Made by a program: the position numbers and the translations under genes. A DNA stretch of 64,000 bases. Origin: Anabaena sp. WA102 (GTDB lineage: Bacteria; Cyanobacteriota; Cyanobacteriia; Cyanobacteriales; Nostocaceae). Shown here piece by piece: positions 25,015 through 33,640 of this stretch. Under the pieces are notes generated by a model. That model saw only the letters and a program-made list of their open reading frames with translations, had not been told where the DNA came from and ran no database searches. Every line of letters begins with the position of its first letter. Position 1 is the stretch's first letter. The stretch is from NCBI RefSeq assembly GCF_001277295.1, contig NZ_CP011456.1, positions 1,674,001 through 1,738,000 on the forward strand, in the 5' to 3' direction.

Positions 25015-26154
25015 ATGAAACGTCGAGCTATTGTTAACAGATTATCTCAAAGTGCGATCGCTGCCACCGGAGTAGCAATTGTTGGTGGTTGTCAAAAGGC
25101 ACAAAATCAAGCCGCTACAGGTCAAACTGATACAAGTAACCTACCGACCGTTAAATGGCAAATGGCTACAAGTTGGCCATTGTCTTTAGAAACTATTTTT
25201 GGCGGAGCGCAGGTTTTAGCAGAGCGCGTCAAATTTCTCACTAACGGGAAATTTATCATCGAACCCCGTGCGGCTGGAGAGATAGCCCCCGGTTTAGAAG
25301 TTCTCAATGTGGTTTCCCAAGGTGCAGTCCAAGCCGGACATACTGCTGCTTATTACTACATTGGTAAAAGTCCCGCTCTAGGATTTGGTACATCAGTACC
25401 ATTTGGACTTAATGCCCAACAACAAAACGCTTGGTTATATGAAGGCGGAGGTTTAACCAAACTGCGGGAAATTTACGCCAGCAAATTCAATGTGATTCAA
25501 TTTCCTGCGGGAAATACGGGGACACAAATGGGGGGATGGTTTCGCAACGAAGTCAAAACACTTAATGATCTCAAGGGCTTAAAAATGCGGATTCCCGGTT
25601 TAGGGGGGCAAGTTATGGCTAAATTGGGAGTAACGGTACAGACTCTTCCTGGTGGGGAAATTTTCCAAGCCTTACAAACAGGTGCTATTGACGCGGCTGA
25701 GTGGGTGGGACCCTATGATGATGAAAAATTGGGTTTAAATAAAGTCGCTAAATTTTATTATTATCCAGGTTGGTGGGAACCAGGTCCAACTTTAGAAGTA
25801 CAAGTTAATTTAGACGAATGGAAAAAGTTACCAGCTCAATACCAAGCAGCTTTAGAAACTGCTGCATATCAGTCGAATACAACAATGTTAGCTCGTTATG
25901 ATGCTCGTAATGGTGAAGCATTGGAAAGACTATTAAAAACAGGTACTCAAGTGCGTGCTTATAGTCAAGAAATTTTGGAAGCAGCGGAAAAAGCCTCTTT
26001 TGCTTTATATGATGAATTTGCGGCTAAAGATGCTGATTTTAAAGCTGTTTATGAACAATGGAAACCCTTTAGAGATCGGATGTATGCGTGGAATAATCTT
26101 AATGAAGGCAGTTTAACTCGTTATGCCTATGGGAAGCTGAAAGCGGGGAGTTGA
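25015..26154 (+). CDS. dctP: TRAP transporter substrate-binding lipoprotein (DctP/GtrC type)
   Basis: This extracytoplasmic receptor captures the substrate for the DctQ/DctM permease. Its 379 residues begin MKRRAIVNRLSQSAIAATGVAIVGGC, a twin-arginine-like signal ending in a lipobox. The DctP fold shows VKWQMATSWP, PRAAGEIAPGLEVLNVVSQGAVQAGHTAAYYYIGK, LNDLKGLKMRIPGLGG, QALQTGAIDAAEWVGPYDD and YYPGWWEPGPTLEVQVN, as in the keto/organic-acid subgroup. It is divergent from the permease genes. Confidence 0.92.
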   Translation: MKRRAIVNRLSQSAIAATGVAIVGGCQKAQNQAATGQTDTSNLPTVKWQMATSWPLSLETIFGGAQVLAERVKFLTNGKFIIEPRAAGEIAPGLEVLNVVSQGAVQAGHTAAYYYIGKSPALGFGTSVPFGLNAQQQNAWLYEGGGLTKLREIYASKFNVIQFPAGNTGTQMGGWFRNEVKTLNDLKGLKMRIPGLGGQVMAKLGVTVQTLPGGEIFQALQTGAIDAAEWVGPYDDEKLGLNKVAKFYYYPGWWEPGPTLEVQVNLDEWKKLPAQYQAALETAAYQSNTTMLARYDARNGEALERLLKTGTQVRAYSQEILEAAEKASFALYDEFAAKDADFKAVYEQWKPFRDRMYAWNNLNEGSLTRYAYGKLKAGS

Positions 26155-26172
26155 GAGTGATTTGAAATCTCC

Positions 26173-26200
26173 GTAGAGACGTTCCATGGAACGTCTCTAC
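26173..26200. repeat. Perfect 28-bp palindrome after dctP
   Basis: GTAGAGACGTTCC is followed by ATGGAACGTCTCTAC; the whole is its own complement. It is a known type of dispersed cyanobacterial palindrome and may act as a terminator or RNA-stability hairpin for dctP, whose stop codon is 20 bases upstream. No T-run follows. Confidence 0.7.
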
Positions 26201-26321
26201 AAAGGTTATGGGAAACGCACTACTTTTAAATCTAAAAATTACCACCTTTTTTCACAGTAAAGTGGAGAATTGCACTGTATAGTTTAGTATTAAAAATATA
26301 ATTAAGACTCTGGGGGTGAAT

Positions 26322-26717
26322 ATGACGGATAATCGCACAATTCAATTTACTTTTGCTATTGATGACCCAGAATTAGATGATGAGAGACGGCTAAAAATAG
26401 CAAGTAAGCTACTGCGGGAATTGCGGGATTCGGATGAAGTAGAAAAAGTAGACCGTGCTGAAGATTTTAACCCAGAAGCAGGAAGTAAGCCAGGTTTTGC
26501 AACTTTGATCGGAGTGCTGACAGCACAAGTCAGTATGAAAAATATTAAAACATTTTTGAGCTTTTTAGGCGATCGCCTGAAAGATCAATCCCTGGAAATC
26601 ACTGTCAAAGTCGGTGATAAAGAAGTCAGTATCAAAGCCAAAAGCCGCCAAGAACTGCTAGAAAGCGAAAAAATAGCAAAAGACCTATTAGCCGCAATGG
26701 GTGGTGACAATGGCTAA
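26322..26717 (+). CDS. EACC1-like effector-associated protein
   Basis: This 131-residue soluble protein matches the pattern of the effector-associated constant component (EACC1) family found next to caspases and NTPases in conflict systems of multicellular bacteria. It has an acidic start (FTFAIDDPELDDERRLKIASKLLRELRDSDEVEKV), a GSKPGFATLIGVLTAQVS turn, then a strand-rich end (LEITVKVGDKEVSIKAKSRQE). The ATG at 26322 follows a GGGGG site and is preferred over a GTG at 26316. Its stop overlaps the caspase start by eight bases. The family assignment is from motif memory. Confidence 0.7.
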   Translation: MTDNRTIQFTFAIDDPELDDERRLKIASKLLRELRDSDEVEKVDRAEDFNPEAGSKPGFATLIGVLTAQVSMKNIKTFLSFLGDRLKDQSLEITVKVGDKEVSIKAKSRQELLESEKIAKDLLAAMGGDNG

Positions 26718-28839
26718 AAAAATGGCTCTACTGATTGGAGTCAGTGAATATGGTGCAGGTATCCCACCCCTATTATCTGCACTCAATGATGTCCAGGCTA
26801 TGGAACGAGTTTTGCAAAATCCCAACTTGGGAAATTTTGCACAGGTAGAACGGCTGCTGAATCCTGATTCAGTAGCTATGAGAATAGCAATTCAAAAGCT
26901 GTTTAAGAATGCAGGTAAAGAAGATTTATTATTATTCTATTTTTCTGGACATGGAATTACTAATGATGATAATCATCTCTATTTAGCAACTCGCAACACA
27001 GCAAAAGATGACTTTGAAGCCACTGCTGTAGATGCAAGTTTTATTCAAACACAATCAAAAAGTTGTTATTCCAAACGACAAGTTTTAATTTTAGATGCTT
27101 GTTATAGTGGTGCTTTTGCTAATGGTTGGCACACAAAAAGTATTGGAGTAGATATCAAAAAGCAATTAGGTGCAGAAGGACGAGTTGTGCTTACATCTTC
27201 TGGTGCAACTCAAACTTCCTTTGCACAAGAAGGGGCAACACTTTCCCTCTATACTCAATATTTAGTTGAGGGAATCGAGACAGGTGCAGCAGATACAGAT
27301 AACGATGGCAATATTCATGTTCAGAAACTACACACTTACGCTAAATTAAAAGTCCAAGCGGTAAAGCCTAACATGACACCAGATATCATTCTGGACAAGG
27401 AAGGATACAATATTTTATTGGCCTATGCTCCCAAAAATCCAGAAGCAGAGTATCGCAAATTGGTTGAACAATATGCTCCAAATGGTGAACTAAATGAATT
27501 GGCTTTTTTAGTCTTAAAGCCAAAACGGAAAATTCTGGGAATCACAGATACAAAAGCCGAAGAAATAGAAACAGAATTTCTCGAACCTTTTTGTAGACGG
27601 TTAGCAAATTTGCAAAGTTACAAACAAGCTTTTGCTAAAGCTGTTGAGCAAAAATATCCTCTGGATGAACATATTTTAAATATACTTAAAGATTATCAGC
27701 AAGATGTTTTAGGTTTGAGAGATGAGGATGTAGTATCAATTGAGTTAGAAATTACATCTGTTAAAGAAGCAGAATATCAAAAACAGCTTCAGATACAAAA
27801 GCAGCGAGAAGCGGAAGCATTGCAACTTCAGCAACGAGCAAAAGAATTATCACAATTACGATTCCAGCAAGAAGCAGACAGATTGCAACGCCAACGAGAG
27901 GCAGAAGCAGCCGAACAACTAAGATTGCAGCAAGAAGCAGAAAGATTGCAACGTCAGCGAGAAGCAGAAGCAGAAAAAAATAAATCTGGTTATCAGTTAA
28001 AGACTTTCCAGTTTGAAACTGCTCAGATAAATAAGAATGGTACAGGAATTAAACGCATTGCCAAAAGTGCCGAGTATTTTACCCAAGATTTGGGAAATGG
28101 TGTATTACTGGAAATGGTACATATTCCTGGAGGAACTTTTATCATGGGTTCTCCAGAAAGTGAGGAAGGACGAGATTCTGATGAAAGTCCACAACATCAA
28201 GTTACTGTTCCCTCATTTTTCATGGGTAAATATCCAGTTACTCAAAAACAATGGCGACTTGTAGCTGCTTTACCTAAAGTTAAGATTGATTTAGAATCTG
28301 ATCCATCGAACTTTAAAGGTGATAATCTGCCAGTTGAGTTTGTATCGTGGAATCATGCTCAAGAATTTTGCGCTAGACTTTCCCAAAAGATAAATCAAAC
28401 CTATCGCTTACCTAGTGAAGCCGAATGGGAATATGCTTGTCGTGGGGGAACTACTACACCATTTTATTTTGGGGAAATAATTTCCACAGAGTTAGCAAAT
28501 TATGATGGTAACTACACCTATGGTGGTGGTGCAAAAGGAGAATATCGAGGAAAAACCACAGAAGTAGGAAAATTTCCTGCTAACCCTTGCGGTTTATACG
28601 ATATGTGTGGTAATGTATGGGAATGGTGCGAAGATGAGTGGCACAAAAATTATATAAATGCTCCCGCTGATGGTAGCGCCTGGCTAGATAAAAACAGTGA
28701 GTCTAGACTGCTGCGCGGTGGTTCGTGGGACAACTATCCTGAAAATTGCCGTTCTGCTTATCGCGGCAACGGCAATCTCGACCACAACCACGACCATATT
28801 GGTTTTCGGGTTGTGTGTAGTGGTGCGGCGAGGACTTAG
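26710..28839 (+). CDS. Caspase-like peptidase fused to an FGE/C-type-lectin domain with a DGR variable C-terminus
   Basis: This 709-residue protein is predicted to act in a conflict or regulated-death pathway. Residues 1-240 form a peptidase C14 (metacaspase-type) domain with catalytic His81 (FYFSGHG) and Cys131 (LDACYSG). A helical region (240-345) and a Q/R/E-rich coiled coil (350-425) follow. Residues 450-709 form a formylglycine-generating-enzyme/sulfatase-modifying domain (IPGGTFIMGSPESEEG, PVTQKQW, YRLPSEAEWEYACRGG, CGNVWEWCEDEW, LLRGGSWDN, IGFRVVC) of C-type lectin fold. Probably it serves as a binding module rather than an enzyme. The last 43 residues match diversity-generating retroelement targets. 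The start at 26710 overlaps the upstream EACC1-like gene, so the two are co-translated. Confidence 0.92.
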   Translation: MAKKMALLIGVSEYGAGIPPLLSALNDVQAMERVLQNPNLGNFAQVERLLNPDSVAMRIAIQKLFKNAGKEDLLLFYFSGHGITNDDNHLYLATRNTAKDDFEATAVDASFIQTQSKSCYSKRQVLILDACYSGAFANGWHTKSIGVDIKKQLGAEGRVVLTSSGATQTSFAQEGATLSLYTQYLVEGIETGAADTDNDGNIHVQKLHTYAKLKVQAVKPNMTPDIILDKEGYNILLAYAPKNPEAEYRKLVEQYAPNGELNELAFLVLKPKRKILGITDTKAEEIETEFLEPFCRRLANLQSYKQAFAKAVEQKYPLDEHILNILKDYQQDVLGLRDEDVVSIELEITSVKEAEYQKQLQIQKQREAEALQLQQRAKELSQLRFQQEADRLQRQREAEAAEQLRLQQEAERLQRQREAEAEKNKSGYQLKTFQFETAQINKNGTGIKRIAKSAEYFTQDLGNGVLLEMVHIPGGTFIMGSPESEEGRDSDESPQHQVTVPSFFMGKYPVTQKQWRLVAALPKVKIDLESDPSNFKGDNLPVEFVSWNHAQEFCARLSQKINQTYRLPSEAEWEYACRGGTTTPFYFGEIISTELANYDGNYTYGGGAKGEYRGKTTEVGKFPANPCGLYDMCGNVWEWCEDEWHKNYINAPADGSAWLDKNSESRLLRGGSWDNYPENCRSAYRGNGNLDHNHDHIGFRVVCSGAART
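28708..28839 (+). other. Diversity-generating retroelement variable region (VR)
   Basis: The 3' end of the caspase/FGE gene reads GGSW-DNY-PENCRSA-Y-R-GNGN-L-DHNHDH-IGFRVVC. The non-conserved codons are GAC, AAC, TAT, GGC, CAC and CAT, all derivable from AAC/AAT by changes at the two A positions only. This is the mark of adenine-specific mutagenic homing. The invariant GC-rich tail after IGFRVV would be the homing-initiation site. A GCGC-TTT-GCGC hairpin follows at 28865-28875. No template repeat or reverse transcriptase is in the window. Confidence 0.85.
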
Positions 28840-29011
28840 TAGCCCTTTGCACTCTTGCTCTTTTGCGCTTTGCGCTCTTTATTTTTCCCTTCCCTAGCGT
28901 AACGGAGTGGAGCGATAAAAAATATTTTTTTAGATTTTCGGATGCTTGATGAGTGCTTCGTCCATAATACAGAAAACTTTAGATTTAGTCAAGTAGATAA
29001 TAGCATAGAAT

Positions 29012-29044
29012 AGATCCCCGACTTCTTAAAGAAGTCGGGGATCT
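29012..29044. terminator. Hairpin between the caspase gene and the DUF4351 gene
   Basis: AGATCCCCGACTTC and its complement pair around a short loop. The same hairpin occurs at 44907-44939. It may terminate the conflict module. No T-run is present, so it may simply be a dispersed palindrome. Confidence 0.55.
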
Positions 29045-29080
29045 GGCAGCATCTAAGATATCTTTAAAGTAAACACGAAA

Positions 29081-29962
29081 ATGACCCGCTTTATACACGA
29101 TCAATTCGCCAAGGACTACTTAGAAGAACTACTCAAACCATTCGGAGAAGTGCAAGCAGCCAGTCAAGTAGCTGGAGAAATCCGAGAAATAGACGTATTA
29201 TTTACACCATTTCCCAACCAAACAACCAACGTAGAACTATTAGGATTATTAGGAAAATTAGCCACAACACCAGCTATTTTTGAGCCATTTCGCAATCCAG
29301 CAGGAACAGAAGAAATCTGTGATTGTCTGTTAAAATCATTAGAAGTCAGAGGTGCATTAAGAAGAGCAGCCAAACGCGAACAAACCAACAAAACAAAAAT
29401 CCAAATTCCTAAATTGTGGATTCTCACCCCCACAGCCTCAAGAAACATCATATCAGGATTTAGCGAGACAACAAAACCAGATTCCTTACCCGGAATATAC
29501 TATTTAGCAAAATCATTACACGCCGCAATTGTCGTCATTCATCAATTACCACAAACTCAAGAAACACTGTGGTTAAGACTTTTAGGTAGAGGTACAGTCC
29601 AAAAACGAGCAATTGATGAATTAGCTGCGTTACCATTAAATCAACCTTACGTCAAAATCACCTTAGAACTACTCTACAACCTCCAGAAAAACTTAAAAAT
29701 CAATCAAAGTTCACAAACAGAAGATCAGGAGTTGATTATGCGATTAGCACCACTTTACCAACAAGACAGAGAACTTGCTAAACAAGAGGGAGAACAACGT
29801 CTAATTATCCGTCTCTTAAATCGCCGAGTTGGGGAAATTGATTCATTATTAATTCAAAAAGTCCAGCAATTATCTGTGGAGAAACTTGAAGAATTAGGAG
29901 AGGCTTTATTAGACTTTACTTCAGTTACAGATTTAGAAACTTGGCTGAAAAATTACCAATAA
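29081..29962 (+). CDS. DUF4351 / Rpn-like PD-(D/E)XK family protein
   Basis: This 293-residue protein is of a type widespread in cyanobacteria. The N-terminal part (FIHDQFAKDYLEELLKPFGEV ... EIREIDVLFTPF) resembles the transposase/nuclease-like PD-(D/E)XK domain of Rpn relatives. The C-terminal ~60 residues are a DUF4351 domain (LIIRLLNRRVGEIDSLLIQKVQQLSVEKLEELGEALLDF). Its function is unknown. It has no evident link to the caspase gene beyond orientation and a 241-bp gap. Confidence 0.8.
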   Translation: MTRFIHDQFAKDYLEELLKPFGEVQAASQVAGEIREIDVLFTPFPNQTTNVELLGLLGKLATTPAIFEPFRNPAGTEEICDCLLKSLEVRGALRRAAKREQTNKTKIQIPKLWILTPTASRNIISGFSETTKPDSLPGIYYLAKSLHAAIVVIHQLPQTQETLWLRLLGRGTVQKRAIDELAALPLNQPYVKITLELLYNLQKNLKINQSSQTEDQELIMRLAPLYQQDRELAKQEGEQRLIIRLLNRRVGEIDSLLIQKVQQLSVEKLEELGEALLDFTSVTDLETWLKNYQ

Positions 29963-30065
29963 GTAGCCATAATAGCAGCGATCGCTCCAGTAGTATCCAC
30001 TAATTTAAAGAGCGATCGCTAGATAACCCAAATCTGCCATAATATTTGGATAATATTTTCCCCGA

Positions 30066-32534
30066 TTACATGATATTAATGGGATCTACATCAATTGTTA
30101 GACTAACAGAAGAGTGGATGAGCGATCGCACTTCTGGCCAATCTGGTAAATTAGGTAAAGCATCAGGAGCAAACTTGAGTAATATTTGCCAGCGATAACG
30201 GTTAGCTACTCGTAAAATACTAGCAGGTGCGGGTCCTAATATCTCAAACCCTTCCTTATCGTTTAAAAATGTAGCAATGATTTGGGCTGTATTTTGGACT
30301 TGAATCGGATCTAAACTACTTAACCGCAATAAAATTAATCTCCCATAGGGAGGATAATTCAGAGCTTGTCTTTGTGCTAACTCTGCATCACAAAAAGATT
30401 GATAATCATGTTTTTGTACCGCTTCAATAATCGGATGTTCTGGGGTATAGGTTTGGACAATTACCCTACCTGGATCATCCCCTCTTCCCGCCCTTCCTGC
30501 AACTTGAGTCAGAGTTTGAAATGTGCGTTCATTGGCGCGATAATCAGATAAATGCAATAATCCATCCGCAGCGACGACACCCACAAGGGTAACTTGGGGT
30601 AAATCTAACCCTTTAGTTAGCATTTGTGTTCCCACTAATAAATGCGCTTCACCGTTAGCAAATCTAGTTAGGAGTTCACGGTGCGAACCTTTCTTTGTAG
30701 TTGTATCGCTATCAAAGCGAATTATTTTCAAATTGGGAAATTGTTTAGTTAATTCCTGTGCTACCCGTTGAGTACCGCTACCGAAAAATTTCAAATAAGG
30801 GGAACTACATTCAGGACAATGGGGAGGATGTAAACGCCCATAATTACAATAATGACAGCGCAATAATTCTGGCGCTCCCGCTTCCACATGATGATAAGCT
30901 AGAGAAACATCACAATGGGGACATTCCAACACATAACCACAACTGCGACAAGAGACAAAGGTACTATGTCCCCGTCGGTGAATAAATAATATTCCCTGTT
31001 GTTGTCTTTCTTCCAATTGTTGCAGTGCATTTTGCAACTTTCTACTAAAAATAGACCGATTTCCCTCTTTTAACTCTTGACGCATATCCACAATTTCCAC
31101 AGGTGGTAATGGCCGGGAGTTAATCCGTTCTGGTAACGATAAATATTGATGATTTCTACTCACCCAACTTTCTAAAGAAGGAGTTGCTGAACCTAAAATA
31201 AGGGGACAATGTTCTAATTCGGCTCGCCATTGAGCGACAGTGCGGGCGTGGTAAGTAGGAATGGGGGAATCTTGTTTAAAGCTGCTATCGTGTTCTTCGT
31301 CCAGGATAATTAAGCCTAAATTGGGCAAAGGGGCGAAAATGGCACTGCGAGTCCCAATGATGATTTGTGGCTCTCCTGTGAGCATTTGTCGCCAAGTGTC
31401 GTAACGTTCACCGTCGGAAAGGGCGCTGTGATAAACGTGGACTTTGTTTCCAAATCTGGCGCGGAATCTGTCCGTGAGTTGGGGGGTGAGTCCGATTTCG
31501 GGAACTAAAACAAGGGCGGATTTTCCTTGTGCGAGTAAAGGTGATATGGCTTGTAAATATACTTCTGTTTTTCCTGAACCTGTCACCCCATGTAACAATA
31601 CTTGAGTAAATCCAGTTAAAGAATTAATCGTTTCTAGGGCGTTATTTTGGGCTGGTGTTAAGGATTTAGCCCAATCTCCGGCTACTGTTGGTCCTTGTTC
31701 TTGGCGTAATATTTCTCTGTCTTCAATGACTATATAGCCTTTATCTACTAAGGCTTTCAGCGTAGACGTGCTAGTAGCGCAAAGTTGCAATAATTCACTT
31801 TGCCACATTTCCCCGCCTTGTCGGCGTAAAACTTCCACAATTTCTTTTTGACGGGTTGTTAAATCGTCATCATGATTATCCAAAAGTGTGACAGCTTTTT
31901 GTAATTTAGGTTGGGTTAGTCGTGGCGGTTCTAAATAGTTTTCTGCTAATCCCAAACGAATTAATTCCCGAATACCTCGATATGCAGCTTTAACTTTTTG
32001 TTGAATGTAGTGATAACTGTAGTCTGCTGTCGGCGTTTTTTGTAAAAGTGTGATTACTTGCTGGGCTGTAGGGCTAATGTAAATAGAAAGATTTTCTCTA
32101 CCCAAGGGAGTTAACCGCAGACGACGTTGTGATCTTCCTAATAATCCTGGTGGTAATGCGACGCGAATAACTTGAATTAGAGGTGTATAGTAATAAGCTG
32201 CAACTCGGTTAAGTAATATCCAATAGCCAGCAGGAAAAAACCCTTCACTAACCACATCTTCAACTTCTCGAATTTTTTCTAAGGGAATATCTAGATTAGG
32301 TTGAGTTAATAAGCGAATAGCGATCGCACCTACCTGTGTTGCACCAAAAGGAACACTTAAAATATCCCCTGGTTTGATTTCTAACTGTTCCGGTATTTTA
32401 TAGGTAAATAAATCTGAACATCCTGGACAATCTACAAGCACTTCAACCCATTGAGACAACTTTGTTTGAGATTGATATAATCCTCCTGGTTCAGATACGG
32501 TTATAACCGATGAATTTACGCTAATACTATACAT
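30066..32534 (-). CDS. priA: Primosomal protein N' (replication restart helicase PriA)
   Basis: PriA is a 3'-to-5' DNA helicase that reloads the replisome at stalled forks. The 822 residues include an N-terminal 3'-binding domain (WVEVLVDCPGCSDLFTYKIPEQLE), Walker A (LLHGVTGSGKTEVYL), the DEEH box (LIILDEEHDSSFKQ), a zinc-binding insertion (CRSCGYVLECPHCDVSL ... CHYCNYG ... CPECSS) and helicase motifs V/VI (LLVGTQMLTKGLDLPQVTLVGVVAAD, QVAGRAGRGD). It is monocistronic. Confidence 0.97.
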   Translation of the reverse strand: MYSISVNSSVITVSEPGGLYQSQTKLSQWVEVLVDCPGCSDLFTYKIPEQLEIKPGDILSVPFGATQVGAIAIRLLTQPNLDIPLEKIREVEDVVSEGFFPAGYWILLNRVAAYYYTPLIQVIRVALPPGLLGRSQRRLRLTPLGRENLSIYISPTAQQVITLLQKTPTADYSYHYIQQKVKAAYRGIRELIRLGLAENYLEPPRLTQPKLQKAVTLLDNHDDDLTTRQKEIVEVLRRQGGEMWQSELLQLCATSTSTLKALVDKGYIVIEDREILRQEQGPTVAGDWAKSLTPAQNNALETINSLTGFTQVLLHGVTGSGKTEVYLQAISPLLAQGKSALVLVPEIGLTPQLTDRFRARFGNKVHVYHSALSDGERYDTWRQMLTGEPQIIIGTRSAIFAPLPNLGLIILDEEHDSSFKQDSPIPTYHARTVAQWRAELEHCPLILGSATPSLESWVSRNHQYLSLPERINSRPLPPVEIVDMRQELKEGNRSIFSRKLQNALQQLEERQQQGILFIHRRGHSTFVSCRSCGYVLECPHCDVSLAYHHVEAGAPELLRCHYCNYGRLHPPHCPECSSPYLKFFGSGTQRVAQELTKQFPNLKIIRFDSDTTTKKGSHRELLTRFANGEAHLLVGTQMLTKGLDLPQVTLVGVVAADGLLHLSDYRANERTFQTLTQVAGRAGRGDDPGRVIVQTYTPEHPIIEAVQKHDYQSFCDAELAQRQALNYPPYGRLILLRLSSLDPIQVQNTAQIIATFLNDKEGFEILGPAPASILRVANRYRWQILLKFAPDALPNLPDWPEVRSLIHSSVSLTIDVDPINIM

Positions 32535-33640
32535 AACTTCTCAATTTATAAACAAATATTTTATTTACAGACTTGGTTAATTCTATTCAATCTTACTTAA
32601 CTATATCCTTTGGTTTTACCTGATGTAAATAGTATTTTACAATACTTCAATTACACATAATACTTGATAATCTGGAATTTATGTAATCTACCAGACAAAT
32701 TATCTTCTAGTATCGGAGTAATAAATAGTTGAAAATTGATTTACATACTTGTGTCCTCAATCTACCAACCCTATCTTGAGAAATACATTCAGAGAATGAG
32801 TAATTATGAGTAATAGGCAATGAAGTAAGGATTCAAAATATAGAATAAATCTGAGATAAACCTTTTAGACAAATTCTTGTCTAACAAGTATTCTAACTCT
32901 TAAATACCCATACTATACCTATACTATGAGTGAATTAAGTGTTGAATTATTATTTCTAACTTCTTACGTGATTGTGTTATTAATTAAAACTCATTTTGAA
33001 CTACGAAATCAGGCATAGAGCTTTTCCACCCATTGATAGATATTAAATATTTTTTCAATATGCGATGCTTTTAAACGATAAATATTATCCGGATTGTAAG
33101 TTTCTATTTTTGTATTTTGGATTATTTAGTAAATTTTCGTAGGAACAAATAAATCTAGTAACAACATGGCGATTTATCCAATTACTCTCATCTTCCAACC
33201 CGGACAAACATAGAAACTTTGCAAAAAATACACAAAAATTTAATATATAGCTTTCCTGGCTTATTCATGGAGGTGCTAAACAGACAACAGGCAACAAGCA
33301 ATAGATTTTTTCACAGATCATTTAGGATGGATATATAGGAGTGTTTATCTACATTTTGGATATTTGTTAAAGTGAGTATCAGGGGGTTTGACATATTTGC
33401 TAATTAAGAAAAGAATGAAGAATATGCCGATATATCTTCCAAAAAAGATAGTTTTTTGTGGGTGCTAAAACCAGTAATGATCATGGGTTGTATCTAGCCA
33501 TAACCAAAAATAATGGACAAATACTGATTTACCTTCCAGATAAGGAATGATCAAAAAGGGAGTCTTTTGCTAGAGAAAAAGGGTGTATTTGTCCTGAAGG
33601 GAAAACTACCCAGTCTGAAACAGGCTGTTGTGATTAAATT
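32535..33640. other. Long AT-rich intergenic region upstream of the sigma factor gene
   Basis: About 1.1 kb without a supported gene between divergent priA and the sigma factor. A TTGACA at 33388-33393 with a poor AAGAAT at -10 spacing is a weak promoter candidate for the sigma gene. The 93-base ORF at 32926 lacks a ribosome binding site. The region probably holds both promoters and a long 5' leader. Confidence 0.5.

Noticed and set aside
28840..29080. Search for a DGR template repeat or reverse transcriptase downstream of the variable region
   Set aside because: The stretch holds no second VR-like copy, and the next gene encodes a DUF4351 protein, not a reverse transcriptase.
32926..33018. 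30-residue hydrophobic ORF upstream of the sigma factor gene
   Set aside because: It has no Shine-Dalgarno motif and no recognisable small photosystem or cytochrome peptide. It could be chance in AT-rich DNA.
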